Source of the DNA: Lyophyllum atratum
Lineage: Eukaryota > Basidiomycota > Agaricomycetes > Agaricales > Lyophyllaceae
DNA: 64,000 nt
Assembly (NCBI GenBank): GCA_014905825.1
Contig: JACGCN010000025.1
Location: 1-64,000, forward strand
Direction: 5' to 3'
The notes below the pieces were generated by a model that worked only from the letters and a program-made list of their open reading frames with translations, made no database searches and had not been told where the DNA came from. Below, one piece after another: positions 21,687 to 30,410 of this stretch. Both the position numbers and the translations under genes were made by a program. Each line of letters starts with the position of its first letter. Positions within the stretch are counted from its first letter, which is position 1.

Positions 21687-23533
21687 ATGACACGCATGAT
21701 CCTGGGACCTGTTCTCGTGGTGGCTTTCGCCGCTCTTGCCGATGCTCGGGTTCTCTCACAGCTGGATGCACGCGCTTTCACTTCTTCCGCAGCATGCAAA
21801 CCAGAGTACTCGTGGACCGACAATTCGCAACATGTTTCTCCGTGTAACTTAGCTGCGGTAGTACTTGGAGCGTGTGCTGGGAACAGTGAGTCTTTGAATG
21901 AGCGTTGATATTTAACGCATCAGCTGATTATTGTATACCTAGACTGGAATATAGCACCATTGGATGGAGCCCATTTTTATTCAATTCCGGCTGTTGTCAA
22001 TAATACTGTCAACCTGTGTAGCTGGTGAACATTGATTGGCTTTACTTGAATGATCGATCATGAAATTGACCAGGATCAACTTTGTTTACCATGCAGTTCC
22101 TGGTCAGCATATAATCTCATTTCGGCGTGTACTCTTTGTCAAGGATTCGAAGAGGATATTCAGGGGTACGTTAACAGCTCTACATACAACTTGAAAAGCA
22201 TTGAACGTGTATGTTATTTTCGAAAACAGATGGACCTTCTGGAAGAGCGAGTGCGGAGACAAAGTATCGGATGTGTGAGCGAGCCTTGAGTTTTTGTCAC
22301 TCCTTGCAGGCTTATAGCGGATGATAGGTATTTTCCTTCCACTATAACACTCCAAAGTGACACATCGATTCCCGCTTATGCTGCTAAAAATCGTGGGTAT
22401 GTTTACATTCACATCTCTACGATGCTGATGTCTCCTCCAGCTGCTGATTGGGCCGATGCAAAATTCAACCTTATAGAGGCTAAATCGATTTATACGCAAG
22501 GTACGCAATATCCATGTCACCGCAAATACTGATTGTTAAAATCTTTCAAGGCACGCCGGATTTAATCCAGACACAACCGGGGAAGAAGTCCAGCTCTACT
22601 GGGGCAATTGTTGGTGGGGTGGTCGGAGGGCTTGCCGTCGTGATCATTGCTGGCCTCGTGGCATTCTTCATGTATCGCAGAAGACAGCGGCAACGCCAAC
22701 CGTCCGCTACGGCAAATCACGGCTATGGGGACACATCTGGGCACGCGAGGAACATCTCAGATCTATCACGGAAGTCGAATGGTATCGGTTTGGGGTATCA
22801 AACACTGGACCGCAGCTTCGCTACCTCTCCCTCTTCACAGCCGCCCATGAGCGCCACCAGTGGTACTATGCACACACACACGAGTAGCGTCAACTCTCTT
22901 TCTTACTTCGGCTCAGCCAACCACTCCGTGGCTCCGTATTCATCTCCTTCGCCACCACCCGTCGCGCGCACTCTATCGCCTTCGCCGCCTCCTCATCACA
23001 TGAGAATGAATCGGGAAGACATCATCGTGCCCTTCACATTGGCGCCCTCTCCGCAAGCCGTCTCGCGCCAGGGATCCCATTCAAATCTCACTGACCGGAA
23101 ACGTGCTGACGGAGCAATCATTCCTGTTTACGACTCGCCGAACTCGTTGCCTACCCTTAACAATCGATCCGGCGAATCTTCCGGTGAAAGCAACGTACCG
23201 AGTCGGATGCGCAGAAATCCACCTGCGTACAGTGCCGTCGATGAGTCCTCGCAGGTAGCACGTAGCCGACCGGCCCACACTAAGAAAGGCTCATCAGATA
23301 CCCAGCATTCTCTTGACTCAAACACGAGTGGGGCAACCACCGTCAGGCATGGGTCTGCTAGTCCCGGCGGAGGTAGTGTCGCCGCGATTGACGACGTGAT
23401 CGGCCAGATGGGCTTTACGCAGGGGGGTGAGGAGAGTGTTAGTGGCAGTGGGGGGACGCTCGGAACTGGGCAGAGCCGTCAGTTCCCAAGAAATCCGGGA
23501 TTCAGACCAGTACTTGGAAACCCTGATGCTTAA
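21687..23533 (+). CDS. single-pass membrane protein with Cys-rich ectodomain
   Basis: Belongs to a large, uncharacterised Agaricomycete type of surface protein. Seven exons (21687-21885, 21943-22015, 22097-22165, 22230-22274, 22328-22392, 22441-22500, 22551-23533) sum to 1,494 nt, 497 residues. A signal peptide (MTRMILGPVLVVAFAALADA) leads a ~170-residue ectodomain with spaced Cys and Trp: CKPEYSWTDNS, PCNLAAVVLGAC, YNLISACTLCQG, WTFWKSEC, YFPSTITLQ, NPADWADAKFN. A transmembrane helix (GAIVGGVVGGLAVVIIAGLVA) follows, with a stop-transfer block YRRRQRQRQ. The cytoplasmic tail (~290 residues) is Ser/Pro-rich and disordered. Layout suggests a sensor or wall-anchored receptor, but no function is established. 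The third and sixth donor sites were chosen by reading frame. Confidence 0.82.
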
Positions 23534-24990
23534 TTACGATGTGGGGATGACGACGGTGACGATGACGACTGTCTTCGATACTACCTATGTATGAACCTCT
23601 TATGATGTCGATGTATTTCTCTCTTGCTCTACCTTGCTCTGTACACAATCTAATACACGCCATATCGGCATCGCCACTGTTATAATTCCTGGATAATACT
23701 TCAACTACGGATGAGGGCAAGTATAGCCATCCGAAACGAAGATGTCAACGTACACAAAAGAAACTGGCTTACAAGGACCAGCCAGTGTCATCGGATATGT
23801 ATTCGAGATCGGAGTTGCAGCACTTACCGATCCCGGCGGCCACCGCCTTGTGATATCGATAAGAGATCAGCTCATATTCGAAATTCAAGAAATCTGACAT
23901 TGGAGCTGACCGCGTTTGGGTAGTCAGGGTGGAGGACCCATTACAGTGAGAGTTGCAGCTGTCAACACTGCCCGATAGCAGGGTGCTGATATTGCTCGGC
24001 ATTTCAGCTCCCTGTTCCGCTGAGGAGAGGAACGGGCAGATGAAAAAGGGAGCAAGAGCATTGGTGCCTAACCACTAGCAAGTTAGAGCCGGAGTGTGAG
24101 TCTCCGGAGGGAAGAGCGGCTTGACAGTAGGACATGGTCGCGTGGTGCTAACCTCGTCCGCCGGAGCCGTTTGAGTTCTCCCCAGTCCTGACAACTGAAA
24201 AAGTCTAAATGAAGCGGAAACCCTAGCCCAAGTGGCGCGCGACCGAAGAGAAGCGGGGCCAATATGTATAGCAGACCACAGAAAAAAATCGAGGGAGACT
24301 ATTCCTCTGCGAATTAGTCATCCTCTGTGGAATGGATATCAGGTCAGAACTCAAGCAGCATCGGGGCTGGGCTGAGGCGGAGCCGCCATTATTATTTTTT
24401 CAGACGTTTTACAAGGGGGAATCGATTTGGTTCCGTGGCGCTCAGGGGCAGGATAGAGGACGTTGTGCGGAGAGATAGGTGCCATTCTGGAGGCGTATGT
24501 GGGAGAGGAATGCACCCTGTCATGTCAAGCAGGGGAGGAGGGGATTGGATCGGACAGCCCTCGATGTGCAGCGTCAGTCGTTGTTCGGGGGGTTATCTTT
24601 GCTGGCGGGGAGAACCGCCTGCTGCTGCCAGGAGATAAGGCTCACCGTGCATCCCGAGAGCATGCGTGGCTGTTAGAGGTATGGTGGTTTCTGTTTTTGT
24701 CGAATGGCATGATTGATTATAAGACATGGACAGGCAAGGAAGATGTTGTTGGGCGACCAGGTAGGGTTGGCTGCGATGATCAGATGTTATGATGAATGAA
24801 CCTCAATCGAGGTATAATGAAAGAAGCGTATCTAGATTCTGAGATCAGAAGCCGGCCGCCGCTGTGTGTCCGAGAAGAGTCATTGCGTTGGCTTTCACGT
24901 ATTCCTGTAGTCAGTATAAGGAGCGGGATGGGGCCTACAGTCGCTGAACTTCTAATACTCACTTTCTCGCCCTCGCCGTCGTAGCGCACG
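23534..24990. other. intergenic, nothing firm
   Basis: About 1.45 kb. The stretch 24010-24260 is G/C-rich with several short complementary segments and could encode a structured RNA, but I cannot match it to a known family. It also holds GAAACCCTAGCCC near 24216. Open frames at 24327-24792 have no family resemblance. Confidence 0.4.
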
Positions 24991-26901
24991 ATGTCCTCGT
25001 CCACACTGCCGTTCACGCTGGCAGAGTTCGGCAATCTCGTCGCGCTTGCACTAATAGTAAACACCGATCATGCCGATCGGTTCTCAGAATCATTCCTACA
25101 GTTCGACCCTGAATTGCTACCGCCGTCAAATACTCCTTCTGGCCATCTTTCCACAAGCAAAAAGCCCCCGCCTGTGTCAGAGGCGACCTCCCCGTCAAGT
25201 ATGAGGACGACCGGCACAACCCTAAGTTCGACATGGGCTGTGTCGACGCCTAGTCGACCCCGCCAGATTCTGGACAAAATCAAGCGTCAGGCGTCTGCCT
25301 TCGTGTTGCGCACTCCAGAGGGAGAAAAACCACGCTCACAAGCACCATTCCTGCAGACTATCCCCACACTCTCTCCATACAATGGCAACAGCCACGCCTC
25401 GGGCTCCTCCTTCTTCGACGACGACGACTCTGACGAAAACGAGCCAGCTCATTTCACTCCTTACGTCCCTCTTGCAACGCAATACGAGCGCGCCGCAGGC
25501 CACTCACCTGGGTGCGAAATTAGCAACGCAGGACTGAGTATCTTCTCGCGGCCCTCTTCAGACATTACATCCCCTCCCCCGTCCCCCAAATCCACACGCT
25601 CCACCTCCACCACCTCATCAGCTGCTCCCCTTACCCCCGTCACCCCCTTTTTCGCTCCCAGGCCGGCTGCTTGTGACCCTGATGCTGCGTACAACCTCCG
25701 TTGGTCCCTTTGCACAGATGACTCTTCCCCCTCCTCCTACGCCACCTCTTCCTTGTCCTATCAGAAGCACCCCTTCGCCGACGGCCAAAGCAGTTCTGGA
25801 GATGATCCATTTGCCAAAGGCTCTGTCCAGGTCGTCCGTCACTCAGCTCATTCCTATGATGGGTATGGTTATGGCTCTGGCTATCAGGGGTCGTCTCCAC
25901 GGAGACGCAAACACTCCGCACGAAGGCGACGTACTGCACCTGCGCCAGCGCGGCCTCCTCCTTCAGGTCCTCTCCCAACGCCACCGCCTTCTGAAGCCAT
26001 ACGTTCGCCTCGGACTCCTCCCTCCAGATCTGCAAAGGAATCAGGGGACGGGAGCACTGAGTGGACCCTTAAGCTTGCGCCACCAGTCGTCGCAGCCAAT
26101 CCCACAGCTTCCCTTTGCCCTGCCCCGAATCTAACCACGCAGCGGAATGCAAAGCCCAAGGGCAGCAAGCGGATCTTGCGCATACGCGTTTCTCCCTCCA
26201 CCGCGTTCTCAGAGACATCAGCTTCCAAAGTGCAAGATTGGACACTCTCGCTTCCCTTGGACGTTGCCGTCGCAAGGTCCCCATCACCCTCGCCTCTGCC
26301 TTCCCCGACTGCCTCTTTGCACGTACCGTCAGAATCTCGCCCCCAGCCACGATCACGCACGCACTCGTATCCCTTCCTTTCCTATTCCTCTTTGTCGTCA
26401 TCGGACTTGCATTCGCATTGCCCCTCCTCTTGGCATCCCACGCCGCCACCGAGCGCTCCCCTACCTCCCCCTCCTTCCAAAGCCAGCCAACGCTCTACCG
26501 CTCGCTCATCCAGTGGCTCCTCCGCAAGGGCGCCCAAGCTCCCTCATCCCCCGCGTACAGCAGACTCTACCACCTCTACAGCTTCCACCGATACAAACGC
26601 CTCCTCCGCCTCCACAGAGTCGACGGCGACCATCGTGCCGAACAGTGCGCAGCGCCAGTGGCAAAGGGAGCGGGAGAGAACGCTCGCGACGCTTATTGGC
26701 CCTGCCCCTCTGAACATCAATTCGGGCAGGAGCAGGGAGGCCCACAGAGAGAGCGAGACGGATACCGACTCGATGAGCTCCGGCAACACGGGCACGTATT
26801 ATAGCGCCCGGTCGAGCTTTACGAGCCAATACAGCATGGAGTTTGGGAGCGCTTATGGATGTCAGGTGAGGGTGAGGGTGAATAGCGCGGATAGGCGTTG
26901 A
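24991..26901 (+). CDS. hypothetical Ser/Pro-rich disordered protein
   Basis: A single open frame of 636 codons on the plus strand. It begins MSSSTLPFTLAEFGNLVALAL, the only hydrophobic part, and is then almost wholly Ser/Pro/Thr-rich low complexity. Noticeable segments are an acidic run FFDDDDSDENEP, a basic run SPRRRKHSARRRRTAP, a short ordered-looking IDKIKRQASAFVLRTPEGE-like stretch near residue 95 and SAQRQWQRERERTLATLIGPAPLNI near the C-terminus. The last motif looks like the most conserved core. No domain is recognised. Length without stops and lack of introns argue for a real gene, but composition alone can keep long frames open, and long antisense frames overlap it. Unlike neighbours it has no introns. 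Confidence 0.6.
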   Translation: MSSSTLPFTLAEFGNLVALALIVNTDHADRFSESFLQFDPELLPPSNTPSGHLSTSKKPPPVSEATSPSSMRTTGTTLSSTWAVSTPSRPRQILDKIKRQASAFVLRTPEGEKPRSQAPFLQTIPTLSPYNGNSHASGSSFFDDDDSDENEPAHFTPYVPLATQYERAAGHSPGCEISNAGLSIFSRPSSDITSPPPSPKSTRSTSTTSSAAPLTPVTPFFAPRPAACDPDAAYNLRWSLCTDDSSPSSYATSSLSYQKHPFADGQSSSGDDPFAKGSVQVVRHSAHSYDGYGYGSGYQGSSPRRRKHSARRRRTAPAPARPPPSGPLPTPPPSEAIRSPRTPPSRSAKESGDGSTEWTLKLAPPVVAANPTASLCPAPNLTTQRNAKPKGSKRILRIRVSPSTAFSETSASKVQDWTLSLPLDVAVARSPSPSPLPSPTASLHVPSESRPQPRSRTHSYPFLSYSSLSSSDLHSHCPSSWHPTPPPSAPLPPPPSKASQRSTARSSSGSSARAPKLPHPPRTADSTTSTASTDTNASSASTESTATIVPNSAQRQWQRERERTLATLIGPAPLNINSGRSREAHRESETDTDSMSSGNTGTYYSARSSFTSQYSMEFGSAYGCQVRVRVNSADRR

Positions 26902-27497
26902 TTGAAGAGGGATTGAGATGAGAAGAGTCGTGTTTTGCTGCCCTCTCAGGTTTCTTGGTGTCTTGGTCCGATGCGTCATGATGGACGCCGTGTATTTTCT
27001 AACATACCTTCGCCCCCCACCTAATATTCGCCAACCCCTTGTCGCTCCTTGCTTCCCTCGTCGGAACTGGTACAATCCACGTTCCTTACCTCGTTCCTTG
27101 CTAGAATGTCGCTCCTTTACCTATCGCCGTTGCTGTAATCCGGCCCACGCTCCTTTCCTGAACAATTACCGCTCTTGACGCGCATATACTTACCTTAATA
27201 CGTATCAGTACGCGCGAGTATCCTGTCCCTACCCTGTACTCTACACGTAGCTGGCAGTAGGATGCCTAATTTATAGTATGTTGCACTTATTCTTGCGCGC
27301 ATTGAGGGAATTGTTAGTAACTGTGAACAAGTGAGGTGCGTAAGAATGAAGGATGTGGGAGTTGGGAGCAGAGGTTAATCGCGCGAATACTACTGCAATT
27401 TTGGGTTGACGCGTTGCTGTGGCGGTGCTCGTGATCGCAACGCGTCGTGCACGTGACGCAATCATTGACTCGACTTTAACTGGAAGTCTTCCTCCTT
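26902..27497. other. intergenic, nothing recognised
   Basis: About 600 bp left of the fold-back element. T/C-rich stretches at 27000-27130 fit a 3' UTR. No gene seen. Confidence 0.45.
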
Positions 27498-27870
27498 TAG
27501 TCTCTCCTAGCCAGACTGCGATATTCGTGATATGCTGCCCTTCGGATCACGATATATGAACTCCTTCTTGACTTGTTGCAATGCCACCGTTCTATACTCC
27601 CGGCTGCTTTCATTGACTGTACAGAACGTCGGTAGCCCTCTGTCAAAACTCCAGATTTAACACCGGAGGCATTTGCCGAGGCATGTAACATCAACATGCC
27701 TCGAGTTCATGTTTTTCTCAACATGAAGTCTGAAATTGCAGGCGGATACTTCATGTTCATTTCAACATGAACTGAAGGCATGTCGAATTCACATGCCATA
27801 TACAATGCCTCCGGTGTAAAGGACGATTGTCCGGGGTAGGACCCTGATTGTGTCTGTCTAGGAGAGACTA
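27498..27870. mobile_element. fold-back, hairpin-rich MITE-like element
   Basis: A non-coding unit bounded by 19-bp terminal inverted repeats with one mismatch: TAGTCTCTCCTAGCCAGAC at 27498-27516 and its complement at 27852-27870. A second, inner inverted repeat (ACACCGGAGGCATT) lies at 27660-27673 and 27804-27817. Between the inner repeats are four consecutive hairpins: 27678-27702 (9-bp stem), 27706-27727 (8-bp), 27750-27771 (8-bp, same stem TTCATGTT/AACATGAA as the second) and 27777-27797 (7-bp). Hairpins 1/4 and 2/3 are mirror counterparts, so each arm of the large palindrome itself folds. No transposase frame is present. I could not identify a convincing target-site duplication. A non-autonomous DNA transposon (MITE) is the likeliest origin. 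Confidence 0.65.
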
Positions 27871-28303
27871 GGTAGGACCGGCTCTGACTTGCTCGGAGAT
27901 GACCCATGTGGAGAAACCATAGCTGTACATATATGGATTCCGTCGGAAAGGCGTCGAGAGAATGACTCCTGTTGGCGCCGCAGTAACTTCCTCACTGGTT
28001 CCGAGGTTGCTGTGTGTATCTCATAATCCCGCGAACGCTGGAGTCAACTGAGCCGCGCACGCGGCAAGGTGTTCAAGTCTTTGCCGAGATCCCATGTTTA
28101 TTACTACTAGGGAACAGTAACTAGATGGAATCCGCATCGACACAAACCTCCGCAAATCTCATGCCTCGCCAGCAACTACATTGACCCAAGTTCAGAATCT
28201 TGTCAAAATTAAAATTGCCGCGACGGGCCGGAAGTTCGTGGTTACGACTCTTGGACGTTGGGCGTTCAGACTAGTACGGACACAGGGTTGACCGCCGTGT
28301 TTC
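27871..28303. other. intergenic, nothing recognised
   Basis: About 430 bp between the fold-back element and the TATA box of the GFA-like pseudogene. No feature seen. Confidence 0.45.
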
Positions 28304-28310
28304 TATAAAA
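28304..28310 (+). promoter_or_regulatory. TATA box of the GFA-like pseudogene
   Basis: TATAAAA lies 80 bp upstream of the presumed ATG at 28390 and is in a good position to set a start site about 30 bp downstream. It suggests the broken gene may still be transcribed. Confidence 0.5.
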
Positions 28311-28389
28311 GTGAAGCTTGAGCAGCAGACATAACATTGCCATCCTACAGGATATACCTTAACAACTCGTTCTTGCCAATGGTTTTCAG

Positions 28390-28909
28390 ATGGCATCTAG
28401 CAACCTGAAGGCGCGCCACGGCTCGCGTCTCTGTTGCGCAGTTCAGTTCACCGTCACGGGCGAACCACTCACGTTCTTCGTCTGCCATTGTGGGAACTGC
28501 CGCAAAGCAACTGGGGCAGCATTCATGGCGAATGCAATCTTCAAATCCGAGGTACGCGTTTGTCTCGTCTGATGCTTGCATTCGTCTGGATGCTAAACGG
28601 AGAACATCGCTAGAAAGTTGTGCTAACACAGGGTGAAGAGCACATTCGGAAATTCCACGATACAAAGACGGGCAGCGGGGCGGTGTAAGTTGAATCGTTC
28701 CTTCTGCGGGTTATGCGGATCGAACGTTTTCCTGGAACATGACAAGGTAGATTACAAGATTGTGGCCACGGCAACGCTTGACTAAATGACTTGGTCGTCG
28801 GATTCTTGATCCCTATGACCGTACAGTCCCCGGCCATGAGAAGTACGTGGCGGGAAAGAGACCATGGATCGAGGGAATAAGCACTGAGACGCAGCCATCG
28901 AAAGTTTGA
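28390..28909 (+). pseudogene. broken GFA/CENP-V-like zinc protein gene
   Basis: The N-terminal part is a clear GFA (glutathione-dependent formaldehyde-activating/CENP-V) zinc domain: GSRLCCAVQFTVTGEP, VCHCGNCRKATGAAFMANA; after a normal intron (from GTACGCG to CGCTAG) come KVVLTQGEEHIRKFHDT and TGSGAV. The frame then meets TAA at about 28686, while the matching continuation (NRSFCGLCGSNVFLEHDKVDYKIVA, split here: NRSFCGLCGSN then VFLEHDK) lies in another frame a few bases on. A second stop follows LD at about 28782, and the family C-terminus (DPYDRTVPGHEKY, AGKRPWIEGI) continues in a third frame to 28909. No GT-AG intron repairs either break. Two independent lesions make it a pseudogene; the paralogue 480 bp downstream is intact. 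Confidence 0.75.
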
Positions 28910-29389
28910 GCCATTTGACTCCGCGTAGGTTAGATGGTTTGGGTTTACGTGGAGGTATGTAGAAGCAAGCGGGCGGAATGCGCGGGAATAGGCGGGAATG
29001 CCAAGTCGTGTCGGATCCAAGTAGACTTCTATATGTAAGTGAGCAAAGACTTTAAAATGGAAATCGTACTATGATACTATGGCCCTCGTGGAAACTTGAC
29101 GACAAGGCCTCGGATTGAAAGCGACCAAGTTTGGAATTGGAAGACGAACGCAATTGTTCAGATGAGTAAGATAACATGATCTGTATATAACAGTTTCGTC
29201 GTGAGTCACTGCTTCATTGGATATCCACGTCGGTTATCTGTAGGCTGTCTGTTCATTGAAGTCATTCGGTATGAAGGTTGGGTGCAAGTTGCGGAAACCG
29301 GCTCATTTTAGTGACCGGAGCCGATACATGTTGAAATTGATCTCCTCTGATCTCGTAGTAAGTGCTCATCCAGGTCTTCGTCCCATTTC
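28910..29389. other. intergenic between tandem GFA paralogues
   Basis: 480 bp with no gene. It should hold the promoter of the intact copy; a TATA-like TATATAAC occurs near 29180. Confidence 0.4.
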
Positions 29390-29934
29390 ATGATGAAGGT
29401 GTACCATGGATCGTGTCTCTGTCACTCAGTCGAGTATACTATTACGGGCGAACCATTCACCTTCTACGTCTGCCATTGCCAGAACTGCCGCAAATCATCT
29501 GGGTCTGCTTTCCTCGCAAACGCCTTCTTCAAACCCGAGGTATATATCTAGCTTTCTGGTCTCAGTGTAATTATAGGAAGTAACGTGGGGTCCGCACAGC
29601 AAGTTGTCGTGACGCGGGGAAGCGAGCATGTCAAGGCGTATCGCGACACAAATACAGCCAGCGGCAACGCGCTTCTCCGTTCTTTCTGCCCGTCGTGCGG
29701 CGCATCCCTGTTCTTGGAGAACGACAAGAAGGAGTTCAAGATTGTGAATGTGGGGACGGTGGATGAGGATGTGGACTGGGGTGAGCTCACATGCAAGTTT
29801 GCCTCTAAATCAGGCTGGTGCTCACAGGGAGTCGTGCTTCGTTGGTAGTTCCGCGGGGGGAGAGATATCCCGAATGCAGGAAACCATGGGTTCAGGGTAT
29901 CAAGACAAGCCCGAAGCGGCAATCCAAACTCTGA
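29390..29934 (+). CDS. GFA/CENP-V-like zinc-binding protein
   Basis: Small zinc protein of the glutathione-dependent formaldehyde-activating/CENP-V domain family; in fungi most members have no proven reaction. Three exons (29390-29539, 29600-29780, 29828-29934) total 438 nt, 145 residues. Start ATG-ATG at 29390. Zinc ligands are visible: GSCLCHSVEY, FYVCHCQNCRKSSGSAF and SFCPSCGASLFLEN. The middle has QVVVTRGSEHVKAYRDT and FKIVNVGTVDEDVDW; the third exon adds RYPECRKPWVQGI, the family's C-terminal pattern. If the last intron is not removed the reading ends early in SGWCSQGVVLRW, which loses that motif, so I prefer the spliced form. It is the intact partner of the pseudogene upstream. Confidence 0.82.
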
Positions 29935-30410
29935 GCAATTATCTTGACGTTGTATTAGACATTGAGATAGATGGCAGAACAAGACCTTCCCCCGTCCTCC
30001 AAGTTGAGCAAAAATATATTGCAAGTTCGAGGGCGCATCTACGGATACCATACCCTAAAATACATGGAAACTGACGCGATTATGGACATACGCTGCATGC
30101 AACACTAAGAAAACCTCGTAGCCTTCTATCAGATACATTTTCTCCTCCTGATTCTGCAGAACGACGTACTTAGCTAGGGTCGCTCGCTCAGCCTCTCTCC
30201 TGCCTTTTCACGTTTACAAATTTAAACCCAAATGATACACTCTCTCAAGAATGGCAAGTTGAACTTGCTCTCATGGCAGCGAGCACTCACTGGGGGCTCG
30301 GACTCCGACGCGCGTTTCGTAATTTAAGTCACGTGTCCATTTAAAGACCCCCGACCTTTGGCCCCAAATCTTGACTCTAACCACGACGGGCATCCCGATA
30401 CACGATCAAG
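29935..30410. other. intergenic, nothing recognised
   Basis: 476 bp between same-strand genes, including the CAND1 promoter. A TTTAAAG element at about 30340 lies 70 bp before the CAND1 ATG. Confidence 0.4.

Noticed and set aside
24010..24260. Possible structured RNA (RNase P, MRP, SRP or snoRNA)
   Set aside because: Complementary segments exist, but I found none of the invariant motifs of these families.
25884..26804. Several long open frames on both strands overlapping the Ser/Pro-rich gene
   Set aside because: Compositional shadows of low-complexity sequence; the 636-codon frame is longer and explains them.
27660..27830. CRISPR-like repeat array
   Set aside because: The spaced CATGT/ACATG motifs are inverted hairpin stems, not direct repeats with unique spacers, and the organism is a eukaryote.
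29779..29848. Unspliced end of the intact GFA-like gene (ending SGWCSQGVVLRW)
   Set aside because: A GT-AG intron at 29781-29827 restores the family's C-terminal CRKPWVQGI motif and an in-phase exon sum.
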